Part shown: piece by piece, positions 15,296 to 23,693 of the stretch
Layout of the letters: every line of letters begins with the position of its first letter
How positions within the stretch are numbered: position 1 is the stretch's first letter
Origin: Cellulomonas sp. Y8
GTDB taxonomy: Bacteria; Actinomycetota; Actinomycetes; Actinomycetales; Cellulomonadaceae
Direction of reading: 5' to 3'
Length of the DNA: 64,000 nucleotides
NCBI RefSeq assembly: GCF_008033115.1
Contig: NZ_CP041203.1
Coordinates: forward strand, 2,914,001-2,978,000
Made by a program: the position numbers and the translations under genes
Notes under the pieces: generated by a model
The model's database searches: none
What the model was told of the DNA's origin: nothing
What the model saw: only the letters and a program-made list of their open reading frames with translations

Positions 15296-17078
15296 GCTGC
15301 GCCTGTCGGAGACCGTCTCACCCTTCGGTGTCGGGGCGATCGTGGATGTGCGGGGCGAGTCCCTCATCGCTCCCGATACGTCGTGGTGGCACAAGAAGTC
15401 CGCACCCGAGATCAGCTGCCCCCGGCTCGTCGACCGCCTCGGCGGCGGGGTGCTCCGGCAAGCCCCTGCCCACGCCGACCGGGCCGGCAAGGAGGCCCCC
15501 AGCCTCCTCTACTGGCGCTTCCCGGCGTGGCGGTTCTGCGAGCGGTGCGGCGGGCTCTCCAAGTTGACCGGGAAGGACAAGGGTCGCTGGCGTAACCGTT
15601 GCGACTGCGGCGGCGGGCTCGTCCCCATGCGGTATGTGGCTGTGTGCACCCAAGGCAGCCACATCCAGGACATCCCCTGGTTTATGTGGGCGCACCGCGG
15701 TCACGACGACGGCGTGACCGAGGCGGTCCGCTTCTGTCGGGCCTACAAGGAACTCCGCTTCGTGCGCTCGACCAAGCACGGTGAAGGGCTCGCCTCACTC
15801 CGGGTCGTCTGCGGAGGCTGCAAGCGCTCGCGCGCTCTCTCCCAACTCCTCGGTCGGGACGCGCTCCTGCGGGACGGCATCAAGTGCGACGGCAGGCAGC
15901 CGTGGCAGGAAGAGCACGAGGGATCGGCTTGTGAGCACCGGCTCGTCGCCACCCAGCGCGGCGCGACGGGCAACTACATCGCCGAGCGGCTCGCCGCACT
16001 GGACATCCCTGAGGAACGTCCACAGTCGGAGGAGCTGGCAGCGCGTATCCGCAACCACGCGTTCTTCGCGAAGGTCGTGTCGGACAACGGAGGACCGCAG
16101 GCCGAGTTGGTGGCCAGCTGGATCGCGGCCGACCTGGGCACCATCCCCGAGGAGGTGCTCCGCGTCGCCTCCACCGCTGACGAGGAGAGCCCGCCTCTGC
16201 TCGACCTGAAGGACGGCGAGTGGGCGGCATTCCAGAAGAAGCTCGGATCAGGAAGGGATAGGAGCGCGGGAGACTTCGTCGTCGACGGGTGGAGCGTCGA
16301 ACCGCTGCCGGCAGTCCCGAGCTCGCTCACCGCGCGGCTGACCGGCGTCGGACAGGTTCGCCGAGTTCGGGAGGTACGTGCGCTCCGGGGCTTCCGGCGG
16401 CACGATGCTGCGGCCGACTTCGTTCCGGCGGACCTGGACCGTGCACCCCATCACAGACCCGTGTACCCGACGGTCGAACTGTTCGGGGAGGGCATCTTCC
16501 TCCGGTTCGACGAGGCCGAGATCTCGGCCTGGGAAGCTCTCCCCGAAGTTCGCCAGCGCGCAGCAATCCTCATGGATCGGCGTGCCGCCAGTCCCTGGGC
16601 CCAGCGGCTCGACACACCCGAGCCGCGCTTCGTCGCGTTGCACACGCTCGCCCACCTGCTGATCAGGAGGCTCGCGTTCGAGAGCGGGTATGCGTCGGCC
16701 GCGCTACAGGAGCGCATCTACGCCAACTCCGAGCGGAGCGACAAGACAGCTGGCGTGCTCATCTACACCGCGGCCGGAGACGCCCAAGGGACGCTGGGAG
16801 GGCTGGTCCGGCTCGGCCACCCGCAGAAGCTCCTGCCTCTGGTCCTGGCTGCACTCGATGACGCCGACGTCTGCTCCAACGACCCGGTGTGCATCGAGAG
16901 CGACCGACAGGGCTCCTCACAGCTGAACCTCTCCGCCTGCCACGGGTGCAGCCTCGTGAGCGAGACTTCGTGCGAGACCTCGAACCGACTTCTCGATCGG
17001 CAGCTGCTGATAGGCGGTTCTGCGGTCCCCGGATTTCTGGAGCCTGTGCTGCGGAGCCTTCGGGACGGGGGCGAATAG
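15276..17078 (+). CDS. drmB: DrmB-like DUF1998 protein (DISARM family)
   Basis: 600 residues. The N-terminus (LSETVSPFGVGAIVDV) is the conserved opening of DrmB. Cys-rich zinc-binding clusters follow (CERCGG...CDCGGG near residues 92-112 and VCGGCKRS near 175). The C-terminal DUF1998 domain contains HTLAHLLIRRL, GYASAALQERIY, GTLGGLV and a terminal Cys cluster CSNDPVC...CHGC...ETSCE. GTG 15276 is supported by GGAGGAGG six bases upstream and overlaps the end of drmA by 20 nt. In DISARM, DrmB partners the DrmA helicase. No drmC (phospholipase-D nuclease) follows; the next gene is an unrelated membrane-protein remnant, so the operon ends here. Confidence 0.9.
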   Translation: MERIRHELRLSETVSPFGVGAIVDVRGESLIAPDTSWWHKKSAPEISCPRLVDRLGGGVLRQAPAHADRAGKEAPSLLYWRFPAWRFCERCGGLSKLTGKDKGRWRNRCDCGGGLVPMRYVAVCTQGSHIQDIPWFMWAHRGHDDGVTEAVRFCRAYKELRFVRSTKHGEGLASLRVVCGGCKRSRALSQLLGRDALLRDGIKCDGRQPWQEEHEGSACEHRLVATQRGATGNYIAERLAALDIPEERPQSEELAARIRNHAFFAKVVSDNGGPQAELVASWIAADLGTIPEEVLRVASTADEESPPLLDLKDGEWAAFQKKLGSGRDRSAGDFVVDGWSVEPLPAVPSSLTARLTGVGQVRRVREVRALRGFRRHDAAADFVPADLDRAPHHRPVYPTVELFGEGIFLRFDEAEISAWEALPEVRQRAAILMDRRAASPWAQRLDTPEPRFVALHTLAHLLIRRLAFESGYASAALQERIYANSERSDKTAGVLIYTAAGDAQGTLGGLVRLGHPQKLLPLVLAALDDADVCSNDPVCIESDRQGSSQLNLSACHGCSLVSETSCETSNRLLDRQLLIGGSAVPGFLEPVLRSLRDGGE

Positions 17079-17235
17079 TGAACGGCGCGCAGCGTGGTCG
17101 GTCGGCTTCTCGCCCGAGCCAGCCGATCGCGGAACGTCGAACGATGTCGCGACTGCTGCGTGCGCGGCCCTCCGGATGGCAAGCAGTGTGCGTTGCGGAT
17201 CGCCGCGCGACGACGGTGCCAGCGGGGCTCACGGC

Positions 17236-17700
17236 TTATGGTTGCCCGTGGCCGTCGGGATCCCCGGCCCGTGAGGCACTCATCCGCGGGACGCCGTCCC
17301 CGTGATGGACGAACCCGTGCCCCCACAGCCGGATGAACGGCGCGATCAGGACGGTCATCCCGGCGAGCCCGAGGTGGACGAACCCCATGACCACGGTCGG
17401 CGGGATATCCGTCCACTAGAGGACGGCGAAGCACACCCCTTGGGCGACCAGGACGAGCACGAGGGTCTCGCGGCGCGCGACGGACCCGGGCCCGCGCAGC
17501 ATGCGCACCGCGAGCACGACGCCGAGCGCAGCCCCGACGCATGCGGCCGCCGGCACCGCCACGCCGGGGTGAGGGACGCCGAACAGGCGGAGGCCCACGA
17601 CGAACGTCAGCACCGCCGTGGGCACCGGCCCGAGGACGACGCTGACGACGCGGGCGGCCGGAAGCCCGCGGGGCGGGGGAGCAACGATCGCCTCGGACAC
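17236..17700 (-). pseudogene. Small membrane protein gene interrupted by an in-frame TAG
   Basis: GTG 17700, with GGAGG eight bases upstream, opens 94 codons with about three hydrophobic segments (SVVLGPVPTAVLTFVVGL; AAACVGAALGVVLAV; ETLVLVLVAQGVCFAVL). A TAG at 17418-17416 stops it. The same frame then continues with another clear membrane segment (WTDIPPTVVMGFVHLG, then MTVLIAPFIRLWG) to a TAA at 17238-17236. The natural product is therefore probably a four-helix protein of about 154 residues, of the size and pattern of small actinobacterial DUF6069-like membrane proteins (tentative). Either the gene was inactivated by a recent nonsense mutation, or the short form is used, or the stop is read through. 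It lies between the defence operon and the phosphate genes, on the opposite strand to both. Confidence 0.6.
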
Positions 17701-18104
17701 AGACCGCACCTCCAGGCGTCACCTGCCGTGCCAGCCCGGGGGAGCCGGATCGCACCATGATCGAGGCGCCGACGGCCACCCAAGGACCGGCCCACACGAC
17801 GATGAGTGGTGGATCCCGCGCCTCATGAGTGGCACCTCGCGCCACAGCCTTCTCACAGCCCCCACCCACCGCTAGCGTCGACAGAGGACACGCACCCGCG
17901 CGTCCCTGCACCGCAGCACCCCGCCCGCCGCAGCCGGGGCTGCCGCGGTTCCGCGGCCATGGGGGGCCTCGGGAGAACGGCGACGCGACCCGGTTCGAGG
18001 GTCACGGAGCCCGATCGGTATGGCGCGGATCGTCCGCCACACCGCGGCGCCCAGCGCGCACGGCGCACCGGACGGGCAGACGTCTCCGACCCCAGGAGCA
18101 CGCC
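17701..18104. other. Interval upstream of the glycerophosphodiesterase gene
   Basis: About 400 bp between divergent genes. Apart from the promoter-like element at 17850-17878 and the ribosome site AGGAG at 18094-18098, I see no gene or repeat. Confidence 0.4.
17850..17878 (+). promoter_or_regulatory. Possible promoter of the glycerophosphodiesterase gene
   Basis: TTCTCA (17850-17855) and TAGCGT (17873-17878) are 17 bp apart, about 230 nt upstream of the ATG. Pattern only; no PHO-box direct repeat could be made out with confidence. Confidence 0.3.
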
Positions 18105-20510
18105 ATGCACCCGCACCCCGCCCGCCGACGCCCGCGGTCACCGCTCGCCGTCGCGGTCGTCCTCGCTCTGCTCAGCACGGGCACGATCGCCGCGACCACC
18201 CCACCGACCCCGGACCCGAACCCCACGGCCGCGACGGCCATCACCGATAAAGACCCGGACCACCAGCTCGTCCTCCCACCCGACAAGGGCCCCGGCGACG
18301 CGATCACCGACCCGACCCCCGACGACGACCCCACCCAGACCCAGCCGACCGGCCTCGAGCAGTCCGGCCGCTCCGCCACCGACGTCGCCGCCCAGATCGA
18401 CCGCGAATGCACCAAGACCTCCGCCGAGATCCTCAGTACCCTCCAGAACCTCGGCGGCCGCCAGCAGTTCACGACGGTCCGCCACCGCGGCGACTTCGAC
18501 GCCCGCACCCCGGAGAACAGCCTCCCGGCCTTCGAGCAGTCGTACCTGCGCTGCCGCGCCGGGGTCGAGACCGACCTGCGCCGCACCGCCGACGGCACGC
18601 TCGTGATGTTCCACGACACCCACCTCGGCAAGATGCTCGAGCCGACCTACAACCCCGAGCAGAACACCGGCCCGAACCCCGCGCTCGCCAGCACGACCTG
18701 GGCGCAGCTCCAGCAGAAGGACCTGCTGAACATCGCGCGCCAGCCGCAGCCGGGCGTCAAGGTCCCGAGCTTCGAGCAGTTCCTCGACCACTACCGCCGC
18801 GTCGGCGGCCGGTCCCTGCTGTACGTCGAGATCAAGAACACCTCGACCAACGTGGTGCAGTCGCAGAACGAGATCCTCGCCGCGGTCGAGGAGCTGACGA
18901 GGTTCCACCACCGGTACCCCGAGGCGAACATGTTCGACCGCGTCGTGTTCAAGTTCCGGATGTCGGCGTGGACGTCGTTCCACGACTGGCAGACCCGCGC
19001 CCTCCGCGTCACCGGCATCCCCAAGCTCCCGCTGAGCCAGGTGATGACCTCGCGGCAGATCGCCCGGCAGCTCGGCGGCGACGGCGCCTACAAGGACGCG
19101 ATCGTCGCCGGGTGGGCGCGGACGACGGCGGCGGACCGGGTTCTCTCCGTCGAGGTGACGATGAAGGACTCCACCGCCTACAGCCACCTCACGCTCAAGG
19201 AGGGCCCGGCGCAGACGCCGACGTTCAGCAACCTGCAGTACTACGCGCCGGTGGGCAACGCCACGGCCCCGCCCGGGACGATGGCCAGCGCGACCGAGAT
19301 CGTGAAGCGGCACGGCAAGCCGCTCGGCCAGTTCGTCCCGATCCCGGACTGGGTCATGTTCCGCGACCCGCGGACGTTCTCCTGGGACCAGGTGCTGCGC
19401 AACGCCGACGCTGGCATGAGCACCGTGCCGGTGACACCGCGGGAGGCGTACTTCAACAACGACTCCCGGTGCTGCTACGCGCTGCGCGACCGGATCGACG
19501 GCTCGACGACCCAGGACCGCGACCCCGAGCAGAACGACCAGCGGATCCTGCTGCCCTGGCTGGAGGACATCGGCGCGACGTTCCTGACGGCCGACGACAC
19601 CGACAGCATCGACGCCTACTTCTCGACGCGAGGCAAGAAGCTCGACACTGGCGACAACCGGGTCCGCCCGAACCGGCCCGACCTGAAGATGAACTCGCTC
19701 ATCCACCCGGAGTCGCGGCAGATCCCGTCGCTGCTCAAGTACGTGCAGGTGACGGTTCGGCCGGTGAGCGAGAGCAGCCGCTGGCATGTCACCGGAACGG
19801 TCCGGTACACGGAGCAGCTGCGGGGCGGCGTCCCGGCCACGATGCGCGACCACCTGGTGGGGCTCGACTCGCGATTCACCCCGTTCCGCGAGGGCGCGGC
19901 CGTCTACGGCCGGGCCCTCCTCGACGTCCAGGCCTCCTGGCGGTACAGCACTGGACCTAGCGACAACTTCGACCCGGCCGGCGTGACCATCGAGCTGCCC
20001 GAGCACGTCCGCGACGGTCGGCACACGCAGGAGCTGCGCCTCGCCGACGGCACCCGGCTGAACGTCCAGTACACGGTGTCCCGGCAGTGGGCCGTCGCCA
20101 GGGACGTCACCGCGACGCTGCTGAGCAACGACACCTGGCAGCTGTACGGCGGCATCTGCGGGTTCTCGTCCGGCCCGCCGCGAACGGGGTCGAGCTGCGA
20201 CACCGGCGACCTGTCCGAGACCCGCGGGTTCTTCGACCTGGGCCGGTCCGACCGGATCTCGGTCGCACCGAACGCGAGCATCCCGCTGGCGAGCCACGTC
20301 GTCGCCGGCGCCCGGCCGCTGTCCATCCGCACCGACGTCTGGGGCCGCCGGGTCCTGCCCGACATGTCGCTGTCGGCCGGGACCCTGCCGCTCGACGACT
20401 GGGGGTCCGAGTTCGGCGTCCGACAGACACGGACGATCGGCGGGACCAGCCCGCACGCGGTCCGCATCGGCTACGTCCTCGACGCGGGCAGCAACCGCGC
20501 CGCCCCCTGA
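18105..20510 (+). CDS. Secreted glycerophosphodiester phosphodiesterase
   Basis: 801 residues. It hydrolyses glycerophosphodiesters to glycerol-3-phosphate and an alcohol, outside the cell. A signal peptide (about residues 1-31) is followed by a Pro/Asp/Thr-rich linker. The GDPD catalytic barrel starts with HRGDFDARTPENSLPAF and continues with GVETDLRRTADGTLVMFHD, the two His and the Glu/Asp metal ligands of the family, then YVEIKNTS. Past about residue 530 a long C-terminal beta-rich part has no name I can give. ATG 18105 has AGGAG six bases upstream. It converges on a LacI regulator whose strand also carries a glycerol-3-phosphate importer, so the enzyme probably makes the importer's substrate. 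Confidence 0.9.
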   Translation: MHPHPARRRPRSPLAVAVVLALLSTGTIAATTPPTPDPNPTAATAITDKDPDHQLVLPPDKGPGDAITDPTPDDDPTQTQPTGLEQSGRSATDVAAQIDRECTKTSAEILSTLQNLGGRQQFTTVRHRGDFDARTPENSLPAFEQSYLRCRAGVETDLRRTADGTLVMFHDTHLGKMLEPTYNPEQNTGPNPALASTTWAQLQQKDLLNIARQPQPGVKVPSFEQFLDHYRRVGGRSLLYVEIKNTSTNVVQSQNEILAAVEELTRFHHRYPEANMFDRVVFKFRMSAWTSFHDWQTRALRVTGIPKLPLSQVMTSRQIARQLGGDGAYKDAIVAGWARTTAADRVLSVEVTMKDSTAYSHLTLKEGPAQTPTFSNLQYYAPVGNATAPPGTMASATEIVKRHGKPLGQFVPIPDWVMFRDPRTFSWDQVLRNADAGMSTVPVTPREAYFNNDSRCCYALRDRIDGSTTQDRDPEQNDQRILLPWLEDIGATFLTADDTDSIDAYFSTRGKKLDTGDNRVRPNRPDLKMNSLIHPESRQIPSLLKYVQVTVRPVSESSRWHVTGTVRYTEQLRGGVPATMRDHLVGLDSRFTPFREGAAVYGRALLDVQASWRYSTGPSDNFDPAGVTIELPEHVRDGRHTQELRLADGTRLNVQYTVSRQWAVARDVTATLLSNDTWQLYGGICGFSSGPPRTGSSCDTGDLSETRGFFDLGRSDRISVAPNASIPLASHVVAGARPLSIRTDVWGRRVLPDMSLSAGTLPLDDWGSEFGVRQTRTIGGTSPHAVRIGYVLDAGSNRAAP

Positions 20511-20537
20511 CCCCGACGGGCTCCCGGCCGACCCGAC

Positions 20538-21569
20538 CTAGACCGACCCCACCGACCCCCGGTCCACGAGCTCGCCGCGCAGCGACTCGTGGACCGGGTC
20601 CGCCGGCGCCTCCCGCATCAGCTCGACCAGGTGCCCCACCACCCGCGTCGCCAGCTCCTCCACCGGCAGCCGCACGCTCGTCAGCCCGATCAGGTCCAGC
20701 CCCGGCAGCACCCCGTCGCACCCGGTCACCGACACGTCCCCGGGCACCGACAGCCCCCGCGCCTGCGCCGCCCGCAGCACCTCCAGCGCCCGCAGGTCCG
20801 TCGGGCACAGCACCGCCGTTACCTCGCCGGCCTCGACGAGCCCGAGCGCCTCGGCGATCCCGTCCGAGTTCCGGTGCACCGACACGGCCGACACCGTCGC
20901 CCCGCCGGCCAGCGCGAGCCGCGCCATCGCCGTGGCCCGCACGGACTCCGGCAGCGACACCTCCCGCGACGGCGTCAGCACGGCCACGCTCCGGTGCCCG
21001 CGCCCGAGCACGTGCGACACGACCAGCGCCGCGTGGTGCTCCTCGTCGTAGGTGACGGCGTGGATTTCCGGGTCGGACTCCGGCCGCCCGGCGCGGATCA
21101 TCGGCACCGCCTCCCGGAACGGCAGCAGCCGCTCCGACGGCACGTCGCCGGTCGCGACGATCAGCCCGCTCACCCGCATCCCGAGCAGCCGCGTCAGCCC
21201 GGCGATCTGCCGGGACGCCCCGACGTCGCCGGTCGCGGTGACGGTCAGGATCTCGATGCCGACCCGGTGCGCCTCGGACTGGAGACGCGCGTGCAGCAGG
21301 CCGTAGGCCGGGTTGTACGAGTCGCGCAGCAGCAGCCCGACGGTGCGGGTGCGGCCGGCGGCGAGCTCGCTGGCCATCACGTTGGGCACGTAGCCCATGC
21401 GCTCGGCCATCTCGAGCACGCGCCGGCGGGTGGGGAGCGAGACGCGGCCGGTGCCGTGCAGCGCGCGGGACACCGTCGCCCGGGAGACGCCGAGCCGGAC
21501 CGCGAGGTCGGCCTCGGTGAACGGGCGGCGCGCGGCCGGCCCGCCCGAGGTGCTGCTCACGGCGCCCAT
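20538..21569 (-). CDS. LacI-family transcriptional regulator
   Basis: 343 residues. The N-terminal helix-turn-helix is classical (LAVRLGVSRATVSRALHG, about residues 22-39, then RRRVLEMAERMGYVPN as the hinge). A periplasmic-binding-protein-like effector domain follows (GLLLRDSYNPAYGLL; SVTGCDGVLPGLDLIGLTSVRLP). It is the last of five same-strand genes (importer permeases, binding protein, 2H phosphoesterase), 43 bp after the 2H gene, and is likely the repressor of the importer. The effector could be glycerol-3-phosphate or a glycerophosphodiester, which is inference. There is little ribosome site before the ATG; a few bases of leader or a GTG three codons in are alternatives. Confidence 0.92.
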   Translation of the reverse strand: MGAVSSTSGGPAARRPFTEADLAVRLGVSRATVSRALHGTGRVSLPTRRRVLEMAERMGYVPNVMASELAAGRTRTVGLLLRDSYNPAYGLLHARLQSEAHRVGIEILTVTATGDVGASRQIAGLTRLLGMRVSGLIVATGDVPSERLLPFREAVPMIRAGRPESDPEIHAVTYDEEHHAALVVSHVLGRGHRSVAVLTPSREVSLPESVRATAMARLALAGGATVSAVSVHRNSDGIAEALGLVEAGEVTAVLCPTDLRALEVLRAAQARGLSVPGDVSVTGCDGVLPGLDLIGLTSVRLPVEELATRVVGHLVELMREAPADPVHESLRGELVDRGSVGSV

Positions 21570-21612
21570 GCTAGGGCGCGGTCACCGGCGGGGGACCCGC
21601 ACCGGCCGGCAC

Positions 21613-22239
21613 TCAGCGCCGCGGGTCGGCGAGCCGCCAGGTGCGCAGGTGGCGCCAGGTCAGCGTCTCCCACCAGTGCCCGGTCCAGCCGGCGGAGCGG
21701 AACTCGTACAGCCCGACGAGCGAGGCCGGGAACGACGCCGGGACGCTCGGCGCGGGCACGGCGCGGACGAAGGCCTCGACCTGGTCCGCGAGGTCCGGCT
21801 GGGTGTTCATCTCGTGCGACGCGAGCGAGATGTGCGCGCGGAACAGGCCGGGCCGGAACGGCGACACGAGCAGCGCGTCGATGGCGTGCGCCAGGGGCGT
21901 CAGCGCGGCGTTGACGTCGGCCGCGAGGTCGGCGAGCGCCAGGTTCCGGGTGCCGTCGGGCAGCCGGTCGACGTCGTAGGTGACGGCGGCGCCGTGCCGG
22001 ACGATCCCGGAGTGGTGCACCGCGAACCCGGGCCGGTCGCGCAGGACCGGGTCGAGCGCGGCGACGATGTCCGGCACCGCGGCCCGGATCGGCACGGACC
22101 CGGCGAGCGTCGCGTGCGGCGGGAACCGGCCGGCGGAGACGAAGCCGAACTGCCGCTCGACGCTCAGGGTGATGCTGGTGACGGCCGCGGAGGTCGCCGG
22201 GTCGGGGATCAGGAAGACGCCGTAGACGGGCTCGGTCAT
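21613..22239 (-). CDS. 2H phosphoesterase superfamily protein (2'-5' RNA ligase-like)
   Basis: 208 residues with the two HxT/S signatures of the 2H fold: HATLAGS (about residues 43-49) and HISLAS (about 147-152). Members cleave or ligate cyclic phosphodiesters in RNA or nucleotides. The start at 22239 begins TEPVYGVFLIP, the expected first strand; the 24 upstream in-frame codons are Pro/Arg-rich and lack family features. It follows ugpB after a strong hairpin and precedes the LacI gene. In a phosphate-scavenging context it may process a cyclic phosphodiester, but that substrate idea is only context. Confidence 0.8.
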   Translation of the reverse strand: MTEPVYGVFLIPDPATSAAVTSITLSVERQFGFVSAGRFPPHATLAGSVPIRAAVPDIVAALDPVLRDRPGFAVHHSGIVRHGAAVTYDVDRLPDGTRNLALADLAADVNAALTPLAHAIDALLVSPFRPGLFRAHISLASHEMNTQPDLADQVEAFVRAVPAPSVPASFPASLVGLYEFRSAGWTGHWWETLTWRHLRTWRLADPRR

Positions 22240-22270
22240 GGGTGCTCGCTTCGCTCTCGCAGGGGGTGGG

Positions 22271-22314
22271 GCCGTGGGCCCGGGCCGGGGGAGTCGGACG
22301 CCCGGGCCCACGGC
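22271..22314 (-). terminator. 15-bp GC-rich hairpin between ugpB and the 2H gene
   Basis: Arms 22271-22285 and 22300-22314 are perfect complements around 14 nt, starting 18 bp after the ugpB stop on the minus strand. It would reduce or end transcription into the 2H and LacI genes, or stabilise the upstream message. Confidence 0.6.
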
Positions 22315-22332
22315 GGTCAGGTGGTCGGGTGG

Positions 22333-23676
22333 TCAGCCGAGCCGGTCGAGGTAGTCGGCGATGGCGGCGTTGCCGCGGGCCTCCGCGTCCTCCCAGGTGG
22401 CCCGGACGTCGGCACCGCCGACGACCGCCTCGACGGCGCTCTTCACCGCTTCCCGGGCCTCGTTCATCGCGCCGGTGTGGCAGCCGGCGCTGGGGACGGA
22501 GTCGGTGGTGCGGGCGAGCTGGTCGAGCGCGACCTGCTGCACGTCCGTGACCTCGCCCTGCAGCGAGTCGAGCGCCTCCTGCGAGGTCGGCAGGTAGCCG
22601 GTCTCGACGAAGATCCGCGCCTGGATCTCGGGCGACGCCAGGTACTGGACGAACGTCGCCGCGGCGGCGAGCTGGTCGGCGGACCGGCCCTCGTCGATCA
22701 GCCACACGGAGTTGCCGCCGGGGACGGCCCCGCCGTCGGGGCTGCCGACCGGGAGCGGCCAGGTGCCGAACTCGAACTCCGCGGCCCGCTCGGCGTCGCC
22801 GAAGATCCGCGAGGACTGGATCATGATCGCGGCCTGCTCGGACGCGAACGCGGTGAGCGACGCGCTGCCGTCCGTGCCGGTGTTGAGCATCGCGCCGCTC
22901 GCGACCAGGGACTGCAGGTGCTCCCAGATGCCGATCTGGGTATCGCTGGTGAGGACGAACGCGTCCGCCGGGTCGGAGCCCACGCCGTTGTCGGGCGTGC
23001 AGTACGTCAGCCCTTCCGAGGCGCTGAACTGCTCGGACCACCACGGGTCGAGGAACACCGTGAGCCCGGCGGTACCGGTCTCGGCATGCACCTCGGCGGC
23101 GACGTCGAACAGGTCGGTGATGCTCGACGGCACCTGCGCCGGGTCGACGCCCGCCTCCTCCAGCAGGGCGGCGTTGTAGAGCACCACCGGCTGGGAGACC
23201 ATGATCGGCACCGAGGACAGCACGCCGTCGAACGTGTAGTAGTTCGCGAGCACCGGCACCAGGTCCTCGCCGTCGAACACCGTCCCGTCGACGGCCGCGA
23301 CCTCGCCGGGCGCGATCGTGAGCCCGGTGTCGTGCAGGTAGGTCGAGAACGTGTCGCCGCCCTGGATGACGTCCGGCAGGTCGCCGGACTGCACCGCGTT
23401 GGTCAGCTTGGCCATCGAGTCGACGTAGCTGCCCTGGAAGACGGCGTTCACGGTGATGTCGTCGTGGGCGTCGTTGAACTCGTCGACGAGCGCGGTCAGG
23501 GTGTCGGCCGGCACGCCCGACACCGAGTACCAGAAGTCGAGGGTCACCGCCTCGCCGCTGCCGGTGTCCCCGGTGGGGTCGGACGTCGACGGCTCGTCGG
23601 ACGACCCGCACGCGGACAGCGCCAGGGCGCCCACCGCGAGGGCACCGACGACCCCGCGCTTCCTGATTTCTCGCAT
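22333..23676 (-). CDS. ABC importer substrate-binding lipoprotein, UgpB-like
   Basis: 447 residues. A lipoprotein signal ends at the lipobox LSAC (Cys near residue 23). The mature part is an extracellular solute-binding protein family 1 protein: VTLDFWYSVSGVP, LVDEFNDAHDDITV, YTFDGVLSSVPIMVSQPVVLYN, and IFVETGYLPTS near the end, all close to the glycerol-3-phosphate binder UgpB. ATG 23676 has AGGAAGGA upstream; another ATG at 23697 overlaps the permease stop (ATGA) but has no ribosome site. It is third in the operon after two permeases. No ATP-binding subunit is present, so a shared ATPase elsewhere (MsiK/UgpC type) is expected, as usual in actinobacteria. Confidence 0.9.
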   Translation of the reverse strand: MREIRKRGVVGALAVGALALSACGSSDEPSTSDPTGDTGSGEAVTLDFWYSVSGVPADTLTALVDEFNDAHDDITVNAVFQGSYVDSMAKLTNAVQSGDLPDVIQGGDTFSTYLHDTGLTIAPGEVAAVDGTVFDGEDLVPVLANYYTFDGVLSSVPIMVSQPVVLYNAALLEEAGVDPAQVPSSITDLFDVAAEVHAETGTAGLTVFLDPWWSEQFSASEGLTYCTPDNGVGSDPADAFVLTSDTQIGIWEHLQSLVASGAMLNTGTDGSASLTAFASEQAAIMIQSSRIFGDAERAAEFEFGTWPLPVGSPDGGAVPGGNSVWLIDEGRSADQLAAAATFVQYLASPEIQARIFVETGYLPTSQEALDSLQGEVTDVQQVALDQLARTTDSVPSAGCHTGAMNEAREAVKSAVEAVVGGADVRATWEDAEARGNAAIADYLDRLG

Positions 23677-23693
23677 TGTGGTGAATTCCTTCC

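Noticed and set aside
5913..17078. Complete DISARM system
   Set aside because: drmA and drmB are clear, but there is no PLD-type drmC and no DISARM methyltransferase in the operon, and two extra large genes are present; therefore called DISARM-related only.
12122..17078. Druantia-type system (DruE-like helicase with DUF1998)
   Set aside because: Helicase and DUF1998 are separate proteins here, with the DrmB-type N-terminal opening, not one giant DruE-like protein.
18138..20456. 772-residue minus-strand open frame
   Set aside because: Shadow of the glycerophosphodiesterase gene, whose catalytic motifs are on the plus strand.
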